From Gliomastix tumulicola (lineage: Eukaryota; Ascomycota; Sordariomycetes; Hypocreales; Bionectriaceae): 64,000 nucleotides of DNA. A program made the translations under genes and the position numbers. The stretch spans positions 682,001 through 746,000 of the forward strand of contig BCHX01000003.1 of assembly GCA_001599755.1 (NCBI GenBank), given 5' to 3'. The notes beneath the pieces were generated by a model that was given only the letters and a program-made list of their open reading frames with translations, did no database searches and had not been told where the DNA came from. Shown in pieces: positions 12,349 through 23,593 of this stretch (within the stretch, counting starts at the first letter, position 1; each line of letters starts with the position of its first letter).

Positions 12349-13947
12349 ATGGCGGGTGATCAGCAGGATTGCGGGCACAGGTTCTCCGTCTCGACCTGGA
12401 GTGCCTCGGACGACAAGGGGACTACAGAGTCACTTGCGCCGGACAATCTGTGTCCATGGAGCCCGGCGCGGGCGCAGAGCGAGTCCTCTGACCAGGAGGT
12501 GGTTGTCATGTAGGTCTTCTTTGGTCTCTTCCCGTCTGGGCGCGCGCTCTGGGCTGACTGGATGCAGAAATGCCAACGCCGACGAGGTGCGCGACTGCCC
12601 GAGGTGCCAGAGGCACTTCTCTACGACGTTTGAGATGCCCGAGTTCTGGTGGAGCAAGAGCACGAGACGGTCGAATGGGTATTTCGGCTGCGACTCGAGG
12701 AGGGACGAGGACGGCGTGATGATCGGGTACAGTGAGTTCTCCCCCCCCTGGTTCACTCACACCCGCTGGCTCTTGAGATTGTCGGGAGTGCTGACACTCT
12801 TACGCGGCGGCAAGACTCCTGGTGCCGGTTCCTGGTCAAGATGCTCGAGAACAAGGACTACGTCTGGGCCAAGTTCAACATCTTCACGCAGTGGCGCGCG
12901 CAGACGCGGCAGACGGCCATCCTCGTCTTCGACCTGCACCGCAAGTACAACGCCATCCACCTCTCCTTCCAGCGGCGCGACTTCTACGGCCCGGCCGGCC
13001 ATAATCAAGGCGGCGTCGGTGGCAGTGGTGGTGGTGCCGCCACGGAGTCGCACAGCCCGCTGTGGCCGTACACGCGCATCCTGGGCGAGGTGAGCAACCT
13101 GCAGGACACGTCCGTCTGGGCGATCCGCACGCTCGTGCGCGACGTCGAGAAGTCGGCCGGGCGCGACCCGCAGGACCGCAAGGAGAAGCCCAAGATTGAC
13201 TACCCGGCGCTGCACGACCTGGCGCGGCATGCCATCCACGCGTGCGAGACGCTGGACGTGTCTGTGCGCACGGCGCGGGCGATCCTCGAGCACCACGCGC
13301 GCTTCGTCGACGAGCTTGGCCCTTCCAAGACGCTGTCGTCGTCGGCGGCGACGGACGACGACGACGACGACGAGAAGAAGAAGAAGAAGAAGGAGCGTTG
13401 TGTCGCTGCCGGCGCCGCGCGCAACGTCCACGAGAAGCTGCAGCACATGGAGCACATGCTCGAGTCCCTCCGCCACCGCTCTAGCTCTAACAAGGCCCGC
13501 CTGCTCAACGAGATCCAGCTGTGCTACCACATGTCCTCGGACTACGACTCGACCATCTCGGTGCAGATCGCGAGCGCGACGCGCGCCGACAGCGCCGACA
13601 TGCGGACCGTCGCGTACCTGACGCTGACCTTCTTGCCGGCCACCTTCATCTCGGCGCTCTTCGGCACGAGCTTCTTCTCGTTCGAGCAGGGCACGGGCAC
13701 GTGGGCCGTGTCGGACCGGTTCTGGATCTTCTGGGCCATCGCCGTGCCCGCCACGCTGGCGACGATTGCCGTGTGGTATGTCTGGAAGAACTGGGTGCCG
13801 GCGCCGTCGCTGTCGAGGACGGGGACGGGGCTGTCGATGAGCAGTGGGAGCAGTGGTGAGGATGAGGATGGGAGGGGGTGGAGGATCAAGTTGAGGGAGT
13901 TGACAAATACGTTTCATGACAACCGGAGGAGGACGGAGGAGGTGTGA
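12349..13947 (+). CDS. CorA-like two-helix membrane protein
   Basis: Exons are 12349-12509, 12568-12731 and 12815-13947 (485 aa). The third junction uses an AAG acceptor and joins GY to NSWCRFLVK. The N-terminal part is soluble and has a CPRC (DCPRCQRHF). A long helical region follows, interrupted by low-complexity Gly (about 12997-13038) and an acidic-basic run (DDDDDDEKKKKKKE). Two C-terminal membrane helices are clear: TVAYLTLTFLPATFISALFG (about residues 375-397) and RFWIFWAIAVPATLATIAVW (about 413-437). This is the CorA/Mrs2-like topology seen in many fungal accessory proteins, but the canonical YGMN pore motif is replaced by LFGTSFF. Magnesium transport is therefore doubtful, and a divergent channel or scaffold role is possible. 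Exon 1 rests on splice logic alone. Confidence 0.7.
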
Positions 13948-14195
13948 ATATGCTTGGCAAAGAATCGAGGGGTGGTTATGAACTGATGACATCTTACGGG
14001 ACACGGGACAACCGGGGGAGACAAGATGTGTATTAGCAAGTTATGTTTGTGTGTTATAAGCCATCCTAGCGTTTTCAATCTGTCAGAGATCCCCAAATAG
14101 TGTCGTATCAAGTCATTGCGTCGTAGGGATCCTGTGATATACCGCCATTAACACCCATACTCATCATCATCCTCTCTTCAAACCTCAGCAGGGGA

Positions 14196-15468
14196 TCAGA
14201 TGATGCCGCCTCCGCCAGGCCCAAAGCCATAGCCGCTACCTCCTCCACCAAACGGATAGTTGCCGCCTCCGCTCCCGGGACCAGGATATCTCGGGTTCCC
14301 GCTGGGGCCCGTGGGATCCCATCTCGCGCCGGGCGGTGCTTGGGGATCATACCCGCCGCGGCCTGAGCCTGGGATGTCCGAGCGCATCAGGTCTTCAAGC
14401 GTGGGATGCATGCCACTACCGCCACCAGGACGCGGCAACCCGCCGCCACCACCACCACCACCGATGGAGGGTCGAAGGGGATCATGGGGCCCGAGGCCCG
14501 GAGGATACAGGTCGTCATGGCCGATGCCATACGGCGTTCGACCGGGCAGACCGCCGATGCGCGGACGGTTCACCTCGTACTCGTCCTCGAAGCCCGGAGG
14601 CGCGAACTCGCCCTGGGGGACAACGGGTCTCGGCCGCGCCATGTCAGGGAGGAGACCGGGATGCGGATGTGGTGCAACGGGACCCGGCTGGGGACCCCTC
14701 CAGTATGGATTCTGCTGCGCCTCCATCTGCCGTCTCTCGGCCCGTGCGTTGGCCTCGGCCTCGATCTCCTCGACGTAGTCCTCCCTCTGAAGCCTGGGGA
14801 TGAGCCTCTGCACGATGTTGACCTTGAGGTCGCGCAAGATTTCTAGGGACAGCAACGTTAGTAACTGGCACATTGGGTTTTTTTCTGCTTTTTTGATGCG
14901 CCCCTGCACGTACTTGAGATAACCTGCTCGCTGACAAACAGCTGTCGCAGCTTCTCCACGAGATCCCGCCGGTACTCTTCGCCCTCCTCTGTCAGGGTCA
15001 TCCTCAGAGGCAGCGCACTCGAGGTCACGACATCGCGGACATTGACCTCGAACCGGTGGATATTCTCGTCGTCAACGGCCAGCCCGCGCACCTCGACCTT
15101 GGCGCCCATCCGGTCGATGCGGATGACAAACGTCAGCGAGGACTGCTTGTGCTTGTAGACGAAGCTGATGGAGCCGAAGCCATCGTTCCACCGCGGCGGG
15201 AGCCTGGGCGCTAGTTGCTCAGCCTCGGCTGTGTACTCGTTAGTTTTTTTTGCTACTTGGACTAAGGAAGGAAGGGGGGAGATATACGTAAGTGTTTGCC
15301 CTCGTTGAAGCCGTAGAGCTTGAAGCCGAGGGCGGTGAGGTAGGAGTGCACGACGAGGGCGATGACTTCATAGGAGCTGCTGAGGTGGGAGCCGTCGTCG
15401 CCTTTCTTGTGCGTGGGCAGGGCGTCTGCCATGCCCTGGAGGATGGCATCTGTGCTGAGCGTCGACAT
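14196..15468 (-). CDS. PSMF1: Proteasome inhibitor PI31-like protein
   Basis: Exons are 15468-15288, 15228-14914 and 14842-14196 (380 aa). Junctions join GKHL-P-EAEQLAP and EQVIS-K-ILRDLKVNI. The N-terminal half is the globular FP-type domain of PI31/Fbxo7: the start MSTLSTDAILQGMADALP, then RWNDGFGSISFVYKHKQSS. The C-terminal third is Pro/Gly-rich and natively disordered, with the family block GMHPTLEDLM followed by GARWDPTGP and a Gly-rich tail ending GFGPGGGGII. PI31 (Fub1 in yeast) binds the 20S proteasome core and enters its chamber through this tail. The gene is convergent with the CorA-like gene (about 250 bp between stops) and head-to-head with Rev7. Confidence 0.92.
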
Positions 15469-16128
15469 TGCGGATGAGCCGTCGTCGTGGTCTCAGGACT
15501 GACGATTGTTGGATGATGTTGGTGATGAGGAAGATGATGATGGTGGCAGGTTAGAGGTTGGATGCGTCATTCGCGGGAGCCTTGCAGCCCTATAAGTGGC
15601 GATGGCGCGGGGCATTGCTGGGCACTGACAAGTCTGGCGGGGTTTCAGGGGTTTTTAGGGGTTTTTAGGGGTGGCTCGTTGGAGGTTGGGCGCTGGGTAA
15701 CTGCGCTAAGCCCCCAACATGCGTGGCATGTCCACTAAAGCGAACCATTACAGTGGCTGGGGTTCTGCAGTCAGGCAACCTGGTTGGTGGTTGGGCAGCC
15801 GGTGTTATTGCCAGGAGATGTGTGTTGAGCTAACACGGCAACGGATATCTGATAGTTTGAGCTTCAGTGGCTGCCCGACAGTCAACCAACCAAACGAATC
15901 TCTTTGTTTTGACACTCATCTGAGCGTTGAATGACGACGCCAAGCACGTGACCTCGCGTCACCACTCAACGCGCCCCAACCATCCCATCGCGGGGCATTT
16001 CTTCCTCTTACCTCCCACCATCACCACCGGCTTCACCCCCCCCCTCCCAGCGTCACCCCCCAGCGTCACCCTTCCACCATGGCACCACGATAAGCCCCCC
16101 CTCCAAGAGCCAGCCACAACCCGCCACC
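15469..16128. other. Divergent promoter region PI31 / Rev7
   Basis: 660 bp between two divergent starts. It contains a short imperfect repeat of GGGTTTTTA near 15642-15670 and a strongly pyrimidine-rich stretch (about 15965-16110) leading into the Rev7 start. No gene is seen. Confidence 0.5.
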
Positions 16129-17334
16129 ATGCCCCCCTCCCCGGACGACCCAGGCCCCTCCCTCACCCACGCCCAGGCCTCCCAGCTCCTCACCCACTTC
16201 GCCACCTTCCTCACGCTCGCCCTCCACACCCTCCTCTACCACCGCTCGCTCTATCCGGAGGGCACCTTCCTCGCTGCCCGCGCCTACGGCCTGCCCGTCC
16301 GCCAGTCCCGGCACGCGGGCGTCTGCCAGTGGGTCGCCGACGCCGTCGCCGCCGCCGTCGCGCAGCTCCGCGTCGCGGCGGTGGAGAGGGTCGTGTTCGT
16401 CGTGTACGAGAAGAGCGTTGCTGCTGCTGCCCCTGCGCCGCCGGAAAGGGCGCCTCGGTTGGCACCTACGAGCGCTTTCGCAGTCAAGGGCGCGGAGAAG
16501 CAAAAAGAGGAGACAGTGAAGAAGAAACCAAGAGGAGGAGGAGGAGGAGGAGGAGGAGGACAGAAGAGTTTCACTGTGCTGGAGCGATGGATCTTCGACG
16601 TGTCCAACTTCCCTGTCTGGCCGGCAGAAGAAGTCGAGGAAGGGTGGCATGAGGGCGAGGATATGGACTTCGAGGCGGAAGGCGACGAAGAAGATGAAGA
16701 AGATGATGAAGATGTTGTTGTTGTTGTAGAGGATGACGCGGAGGATGAGCAGGAGGTGGAGGAGGAGGACGACGAGGACGAGGACGAGGACGAGGATGAG
16801 GACGAACTCATCTGGGACGATGTCAATGAGTCGCTGAGGGGCGCACTCGGAAGGTTGGCCTCGGCCGCGGAGACGATGCCTCGTCTGCCGGACGGATGTC
16901 CCTTTACGCTGGCCATCGAGCTGCGCGGCGAGGCGCCGCCACCTGTCGATGTGAGTTGGGACTTCTGTTGTGCAGATCATCATCACATCTATCTAACACG
17001 GCTCTAGCATCCTCAACCGTGGATCCCGTTGCAGCCACTTCTTCGACGTCGCAAAGGGAGGAGGCAGAGGCGGCTCCCACCAAAAGACAAAACCACAACG
17101 CCCATCCGAGCGGTCCAGGCTGGACCTCTCTTCTTCGAGTGCTGGATCGAACAGAGCCATTTGGCCAAGAAGGAGGAAGAGGAGGAGGAATTGGACAAGG
17201 ACAAGGACAAGGACAAGGACAAGAGCAAGGACAAGAGCAAGGACAAGAGCAAGGACAAGCCAGAAACCCTGCAACTTTCGCGAGGTCCTCGGACTTCCAT
17301 GGCCCCTCCTCCTCTTCCTCCTCCCAGAAAGTAG
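16129..17334 (+). CDS. REV7: HORMA-domain protein Rev7 (Mad2B), expanded
   Basis: Exons are 16129-16950 and 17008-17334 (57-nt intron, phase 0), giving 382 aa against about 210-250 aa for human or yeast Rev7. HORMA features are ALHTLLYHRSLYPEGTF, then YGLPVRQSRHAGVCQWVADA, VERVVFVVYEK, and after an insert LERWIFDVSNFPV. Rev7 is the accessory subunit of translesion polymerase zeta with Rev3, binding partners through a safety-belt loop, and acts in the nucleus. The extra length comes from low-complexity inserts: a nine-glycine run near residue 140, a long Asp/Glu-rich segment (about residues 179-224), and a C-terminal region with KD/SKD repeats. The HORMA strands themselves are present in order, so the protein is probably functional. 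Confidence 0.85.
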
Positions 17335-17720
17335 CACTCACGCAGACACGATTGTCACGATACCAAACGATAAGAAAATAGTGAATTGACAAATCTACCG
17401 TACCCCCCAACCCTGCCAGAACCAATCCTTCCGTGAGAATCCGACATCCAATACCCTCTCTCCTTTTAAGCCATGTCCGCACATTGTACCTAGTCTATAC
17501 AATACATTGTGTCTCTCTAACAAGGAGGAAACACCCGTGTTTCCCTATACCCATCTCCAGCTGAAGACAAGGGCAGCATAAAGAAGAGAATAGCTAGCCT
17601 GACCCATCGTGACCGAAACAAAAAGCAAATCATTTCATTCGTCAACAGACACTCTTTTCACTTCCCCTTCCACCCACGCCCGACGACGATCAGGGCGACC
17701 GTAGCCAAGGACAGCACCAC
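17335..17720. other. Convergent 3' intergenic region
   Basis: 386 bp between the stop codons of Rev7 and the Rho-GEF gene. Nothing was recognised beyond probable 3' UTRs. Confidence 0.5.
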
Positions 17721-20700
17721 TTACTCCGTCCCCTTCAACGCCGCCCGCAGACTCACCATCTCCCTCCTGAGCCGCGCGTTCTCCTTCTTCGCCCGCGCCG
17801 CCTCGTCGGCCTGCTCCTTGAGCTTCTCCATCAGCTGCTCCTTGTCCTCCTTGCCCTTGCCCTTGAGCGCCTTGACGATCTTGCCCAGCTCGCTGTTGAA
17901 CCTCTCGTAGAGGAGCTCGTTCTCCGCGACGGCTTCCTTGTACAGCTGGTCGATGGCCTTGACCTTGCTCTCGGACGCCTTGACCGTCGTGTCCATGTCC
18001 CGCTGCAGCGCCGCCTGCTTGTCGCCAAGCTCCTGCATCACGGTCGGTATCCGGTCCTCGAGCGACTGGATCGACGCGGTCAGTCGTCGGAGATCGACGG
18101 TCGGCGAGGCAGCCACGCCTGCGTTGTTGACCCGCGCCATCTCTTCTCCGATCTTGGAAAGCTCTGATCTGAGCGACGCGTCGACCTCCTCGACGGCCTT
18201 CTTTTCCGTCTGGAGTCGTTCGCGCAGTTTCTGCGGCGACTGCAGCCTGAGCTTCGCGTTCCCCGAACGTGTCGGGCTCGACCCTCCGGCGCGCGTCGGC
18301 GAATCGGCACCCGACATGCCAGTCCTGGTAGGTTTCAGCGTCGGAATGCCCGATGATGACAGTGTCTTGGAGTGCCTGTGAGTCTTGGAGGGCGATTCTT
18401 TCTTCGCGGGGTCTAGATCGGCTGCGGGTGCGAGCGTCGCTGGCGCCTGGAATGCATCGGCGACATTCTCCTTTTGTCTCGGCGTTGCGCTGGGACTAGT
18501 AACGGGAATCCGCGACGTGGGTGTCACTTTGGGACTGGAATTGAACTTCTCAGACGTCTGCTTCGTAATCTGGAGCGGCCGCATGGGCTCCGGCTCCGCG
18601 TCATCCTCTAGCGACGCCATAGCCATGAGGCTCTTGAGATCGGACAGCGAGCTTCGCCGCTTCCTCCTGGGCGTCTTATACTGCATCCCCTCGTTCGGCG
18701 GTTCACCAATGGTGCCTAGAGGGAAGTCTAGTCGATGCGAGCTCGTTGGCCGCTGAGGGTCATCAAAGGTACCGGCAATAGGTGGCCTGTCACGAGATCC
18801 CGGGCGACGCAGCAGCCGCTTGGACAAGGCGCCGTCGTCCAATGTCTCAGCACGGCCAATCGGCGTCCTGGTGATATGGCCCTCACCTGTGGCAGGGTTG
18901 CGGTGCTTACTCAGTGTTCGCCATACTGACGACCGTTCGTCTTTGCTGTTCTGTCGAAGCAGAGTGTCGAAGCCAAACTTCCGACGCAGCGACGATGTGT
19001 TTGAGGTCACCGAGCCCGTGTGGGATTTGCCGCCCCGGATGGCCGAGTTGATGGACTCGTACGCCTGGTTCCCGAGGTTGAAGCTATGATTCAAGCCAGG
19101 CTCCTCCGAAATCCTGTCACAGTCCTCCACCAAGCGATCAAGCAGATTGATGTAGTTGTGCGCAGTCCCGTCAGATACGAGGAGCTCAGCAAAAGCCAAG
19201 GTCAGCGCACCTCTGTCACTGTCGTTCCCGCAGCCCTCCAGCAGGTCAGCTAGGAGCTTCATGAGGGCCGTGAACGCCCTGCGGTTCTGAGGCGCCATGT
19301 CTCCGAACAGGAAGTTGACGAAGTCTGCGAAATCTCCAGGAACTCTCTTGTTCGCCCGTTCTAACAACGTATCCAGAGACTGAATCGTCATGACCGGGCC
19401 CATCTGCTCTGTCCATGCAATGCGCAAGAACTTCTCGAAAGCTGCAAAGATGACCTCGGTCGGAGCCTCAGACGATGTATCAAGGTCATATGGGCTCTCG
19501 ATGAGCTTGTTATATAGGTCGTTGACAGCCAACTCGTCCGACATGGACCGGTTGAGAAGCATGCGACCAATAATCGCACCCTTCCGCGCCTGGAGGGCAG
19601 CCACGTATCCTATGAAAGTCTGCTCCAGTCGCACCAGCGGATTTTCTAGCTTTATCTCCTCCGTGCTGATGGTGTCGGCATCACGCCCCCGTATCGAGCC
19701 CAGCGAGCTGAGGAAGGAGTGCTGACTGTTATTGCGGTGAAGTGACAGCGGTCGCGCAGGTTTGGAGCTAGAGGAAGCTTCAGGAGTATTGGCGTTGGAG
19801 CCTCCTCCCCAGAAGCTCGACAACATCTTGACCGGTGATGATGAGAGGAATGACCGCGTCTTCTCAGCACGTGTTGTGAGCGGCAAGCTGCGAAGTGTCT
19901 TTGAGTAGTAGGAGATCATGGCGGCCATGAGTTGCGGATTCGAGACATTGCACTGCGTGCTGAGCAGTTGTATCACTGGAGGGTCGTTAGCATTCATTCC
20001 TCATTGCGAGCGATCGGAGATATCTCACCTCGGCGGGACATTGTCGGTAGGAAGTCCTCCAAGGCGACATCATCCTGGAACTGCTTCCCGTTGAGGCCCA
20101 CGGTGATCATGCCGACCCGCCTAAGGTCGTTGCTCGTCACGTTGACGACGATCTCGACGCCGTAGTGCCCTACAGGGGCACCCTTAGTTCCCTTCTGGTA
20201 ATCCACCACCACTCGAATGCTCGCCGGCTCGCGGCGGCCCTCGATGAGCTGGTCAGCACCCTCCTGGAAGACGGCCGCGTGCAGGCCGAGGTTGCTATCC
20301 GGCATGCGTGTCGACCGAAGCGTCCAGGTCGGGTTCTCCCGCTCCGCCTCGGAGAATCGGGCTTCGACGCGGGCCTTGACCACATCCTCTCCCCACTTGG
20401 CAGCCTTGCCGGTTAGGGAGTCGGTCAGGAGGAAGCAACGAGAGGTGGGCGACTTGCTGACTTTGTGCTCGCCCGTGTGGGCACCTTTCATGTCATGGGT
20501 CGAAATCAGCCAGGTGAGAGTGCCGTCGTTGGACTCGGTGAAGCGCACATCAGCCAGGTTGTACCATCCAGTAAAGACGAACTCGTACTTGGCAGGACCG
20601 CCAGCAGCATTCGTCATCGATATTAGCAAGCCTGCAGCAGACGGTTTGTCGATCTCCCTCATCAGGTCCCGCCCGGTCATGGTGCCCTCGATCCGCTTGA

Positions 20701-22267
20701 TGAGAACGATGCAGTCTGAGAAGAGCAGGAACACACCCGGCTTCTCAGATTGGGCGGCAGAAGACTGGAATGGCGGCGGGAGCTCGACAAAGTCCGCCGT
20801 CGTGACAAGCCGTCCCTGGGGCTCAAGATCCACTGGCCACGACTCAATCATATTTCGAAGTCGGTTGGCGACTTGCGGCTTGTCCGGCAAGGGGTCGTCC
20901 ATGGAGCAAATATTGGTGATGATGTCCCTTGCTTTGAGCATGGGCTGGAGGGCAGGGTGCGTCATGGGAAGACAGCCGACTATCTGGTCAATAAGAAGGC
21001 TGTAGCGGGGCAATCTCTGAACAGGCTCGATGAGAATTGACCGGATAGCCTGCTCTCCCTTTGAGACGATGCGCTGCTTGAAGCTCGATTGCTGGTCTAG
21101 AAACGAGTTCAGCAGGGTCGGGAAGTGCTGGCTGGCCTTGATGTAGTCCTGGTAGCACTCCGTAAACTTGGGGAACCACTCCAGGAACAACCGCGCAATG
21201 GCAACGGCGCCGCTGGGATCCCTCGCTCTGCCCAGCTTCGACCCGCCCATAGTTGTGGCCGACTCCATGTCTCTCCCCGCCTCTTCTTCTGTGCTATCCA
21301 TGATTTTGCGTAGCTCATCCTTGAACGCTGAGTTGACCTGGAGGATCTGGCCAGAGGAGCTGGGGAAGAGCCTCTCCAGCTCCTCCTCGGATGGACTAAG
21401 ACTCTCTGGGGCTCGCATCTTTGCCGATTCGCGGAAGTCGGCTGCGATGTGCGCTACTAGCTCTCTCAACTTGACGACATATCTCTCCTCCGTCTCGACA
21501 AGCTCGGATAGCTTCATGCGTAGCTCGAATTTCTGATCTCTGTTGAACGATTTGCTCCGGTTCAGGGACGTCGGTTTGCTCGGTGCTCGTCGAAGTCTAC
21601 TCGTCGGAAGAAAGACGGGCTCTCCGAAGAGCTTGACCAGGGGTGTGTAGCCTCCATACTGCCGCAGCGTCGGATCCAGGATATCGTCTTCGTCGTCGGG
21701 CACGTCCTCGAGATCGGCAGGCTGGAGCGGCACGACTGCGCCGGGGGGCAGGATGAAGTCCAGGTCGACGTTGCTGATGTGCTGCGTCTGCAGAGCCTCC
21801 TGAAGCGCAGCAATGACCTCGACCGTGTTCTCGCTCTTGACCACCTCGGCAACGAGGCTGGCTGCATGCTGGTCCCCGAACAGGGCGGGGCCGCTACCCG
21901 GCCTGCGGCCCCTCGTGGGGTACAGGTTTCTCAGGTACGTCTTGACGCCATCGGGCAGCTCGGTGAAGTACTTGTACAGGCCGAATGCGAGGCCGCGGTA
22001 GACCTCGTCGCCCTGGAATTCGCGGGGCAGGTGGTTGACGACGGAGTACAAGTCGGAGTTGGGCGAGATGGTCAGGCGGGGGAAGGACTGGAAGCCGGCC
22101 GGAGTGAGGACGTGGACCTGGACCCTGGAGCTGTTGAGCGTGTAGTTGGCCGTCGTGGAGGGCCCGTGGAAGAGGAGGATGGGCAGGTGGCCGAGCAGAG
22201 GGTCGGAGGCGCGGTACAGGGCGACATGCTCTGGAGAGAGCGCCAGCTCATCGGTGACGCGAACCAT
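17721..22267 (-). CDS. Large Rho guanine nucleotide exchange factor (DH-PH, GAP-like region)
   Basis: Exons are 22267-20029 and 19975-17721. The 53-nt intron (GTGAGA...CTCCAG, with CTAAC branch) fuses two long frames at TMSRR-V-IQLLSTQ to give about 1497 aa. Residues about 1-200 form a conserved N-terminal domain (HLPILLFHGPSTTANYTLN). The DH domain spans about 247-455, with LSELVETEERYVVKLREL and the signature IEPVQRLPRYSLLI (413-426). A PH-like segment follows (about 475-660). Residues about 862-1019 resemble a RhoGAP fold (MAPQNRRAFTALMKLLADLL). The C-terminus is Ser/Pro-rich with a terminal coiled coil (about 1340-1497). It should activate a Rho-type GTPase at sites of polarised growth or septation. 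The overall build recalls fungal Bud3/Gef-type exchange factors, but the exact orthologue is unsure. Confidence 0.85.
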
Positions 22268-22898
22268 GGCCTCGTCAATGGGCCGCTACCATGGCCCTCG
22301 CGCGGTCGAGTTGGTCTGGGAGGGTCGTCACGACGGGCGGTGGAGGAGGGAGGTCGGTTGGTCACCTCGAGCCCAGCCAGAGAGCCCTGTATCAGGATCT
22401 GTCTGTATCTGTATCGTATCGCGACGATGGTGGGGCTGACGCAAAAGGTCAAAATGCTGCCATCAGGACGTAAACATTGGATTGATCCCGGAAGAGCGAG
22501 CGTGTCACTGTGGGCCGGTCCATGCAGCGTAACCCGACCGTTGCTACTCGCACAAGAATCCGTTTTGTGGTGTGTCGATACCAGGTGGACAAGAACCGGA
22601 AGCTGCCTCTTGGAAGCGGACTCGAAATTGCTTCATGCGACGGCCAGGCGGTCAAGAGCACGAATTAATGCAAGCAAATGCCATGCAATTGTGGACTTGG
22701 GACTCGAAGCTGCTGTTCTTTCCATTTTTAGAATAGTCGCTTAGCGCGTCCATAATTCGACGCGTCCAGATTGCGCTAGCCGTTTATGGACCACTCCAAC
22801 CCCACCACAAACATCATCTCAACCTACCCCCCACCAACTGCAACAACTGTCAACTGGTAGAGGAAGGCTTCATCATCATCTCAACACGCCTCAACATA
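22268..22898. other. Divergent promoter region Rho-GEF / Dcc1-like
   Basis: 631 bp between two divergent start codons. No ORF of interest was found. It presumably holds both promoters. Confidence 0.5.
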
Positions 22899-23382
22899 AT
22901 GTCGAGCCAGGCTGGGGGCATCCCCCTCCACAATGTCCCCGACAATATCGGCTACCGTCTCCTCGAGCTCCCCCCGGATCTCCTGTCCCTGCTTGAGTCT
23001 AACGACGCTCCCGTGTAAGTTCCACGCCGTTGCACTTCGCCCCTAAACAGAGACGGCGGGCGCTAATCCTTGATTTGTTGACTTGTTCCCTGGTGTCTAC
23101 AGCTTGATGCTTGAATCTTCTGAGCCGTCAGCTATCCTCAAAGCGGGAGACAGAACCTATACCCTCCGCCAGAAGAACACATCCAACGCCCTCCTCATGC
23201 TGAAGCCATGGGTTCCTGCCATACGAGACTTGAATGAGGTCCCCCAAGCAGGGCTCGCTGCCGTTTCGACTATCCACGAGACAGTTGAGCTAGATGTGGC
23301 GCCACAAGCGAGTTCTGCCGCTTCTGACAAGCCCGTCTCAAGCAGAGGGAAATGGCACGAGAAGTTCGGGAGGAACCGATGA
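22899..23382 (+). CDS. DCC1: Short Dcc1-like sister chromatid cohesion protein
   Basis: Exons are 22899-23014 and 23103-23382. The 88-nt intron (GTAAGT...CTACAG, CTAATC branch) joins NDAP-V-LMLESSEP. The product is 131 aa. The sequence YRLLELPPDLLSLLESND, then AILKAGDRTYTLRQKNTSNA, matches the N-terminal part of Dcc1, a subunit of the Ctf18-Dcc1-Ctf8 alternative clamp loader that loads PCNA and supports cohesion. Yeast and animal Dcc1 are about 380-390 aa and carry C-terminal winged helices that bind polymerase epsilon; these are absent here. The protein instead ends in GKWHEKFGRNR before a genuine stop. It may be a compact fungal form or a distinct Dcc1-N paralogue. Confidence 0.7.
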
Positions 23383-23593
23383 GGATCATTCAAGGACCGG
23401 TGCTAGACATAACGCATTCGCATTCCTTCTTCATATATCTACATATTCGCACCTCTTCCCGCTAAAAGTCCCGCAAAACTAGAATACTGCAGCTCCTTGT
23501 CCTGTGCAGCCACCCAAACATTAGCCCATAGTCGACTGCACCCGCGCCAAATTTGTCGATACCCTGTTGTTTGCCCAATGTTATCAAGCGGTC

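Noticed and set aside
12757..14004. 415-codon minus-strand ORF over the CorA-like gene
   Set aside because: Arg/Ala/Val-rich shadow frame; the plus strand has membrane helices and coherent splicing.
15927..16652. 241-codon plus-strand ORF overlapping the Rev7 start
   Set aside because: Pro/Arg-rich alternate frame of the Rev7 exon and its pyrimidine-rich leader.
16066..16986. Minus-strand ORFs over Rev7, including poly-Ser and poly-Leu stretches
   Set aside because: These are antisense readings of GAG/GAC/GGA repeats.
21779..22744. 321-codon plus-strand ORF over the Rho-GEF 5' end
   Set aside because: No family resemblance; it overlaps conserved Rho-GEF coding sequence and runs past its start.
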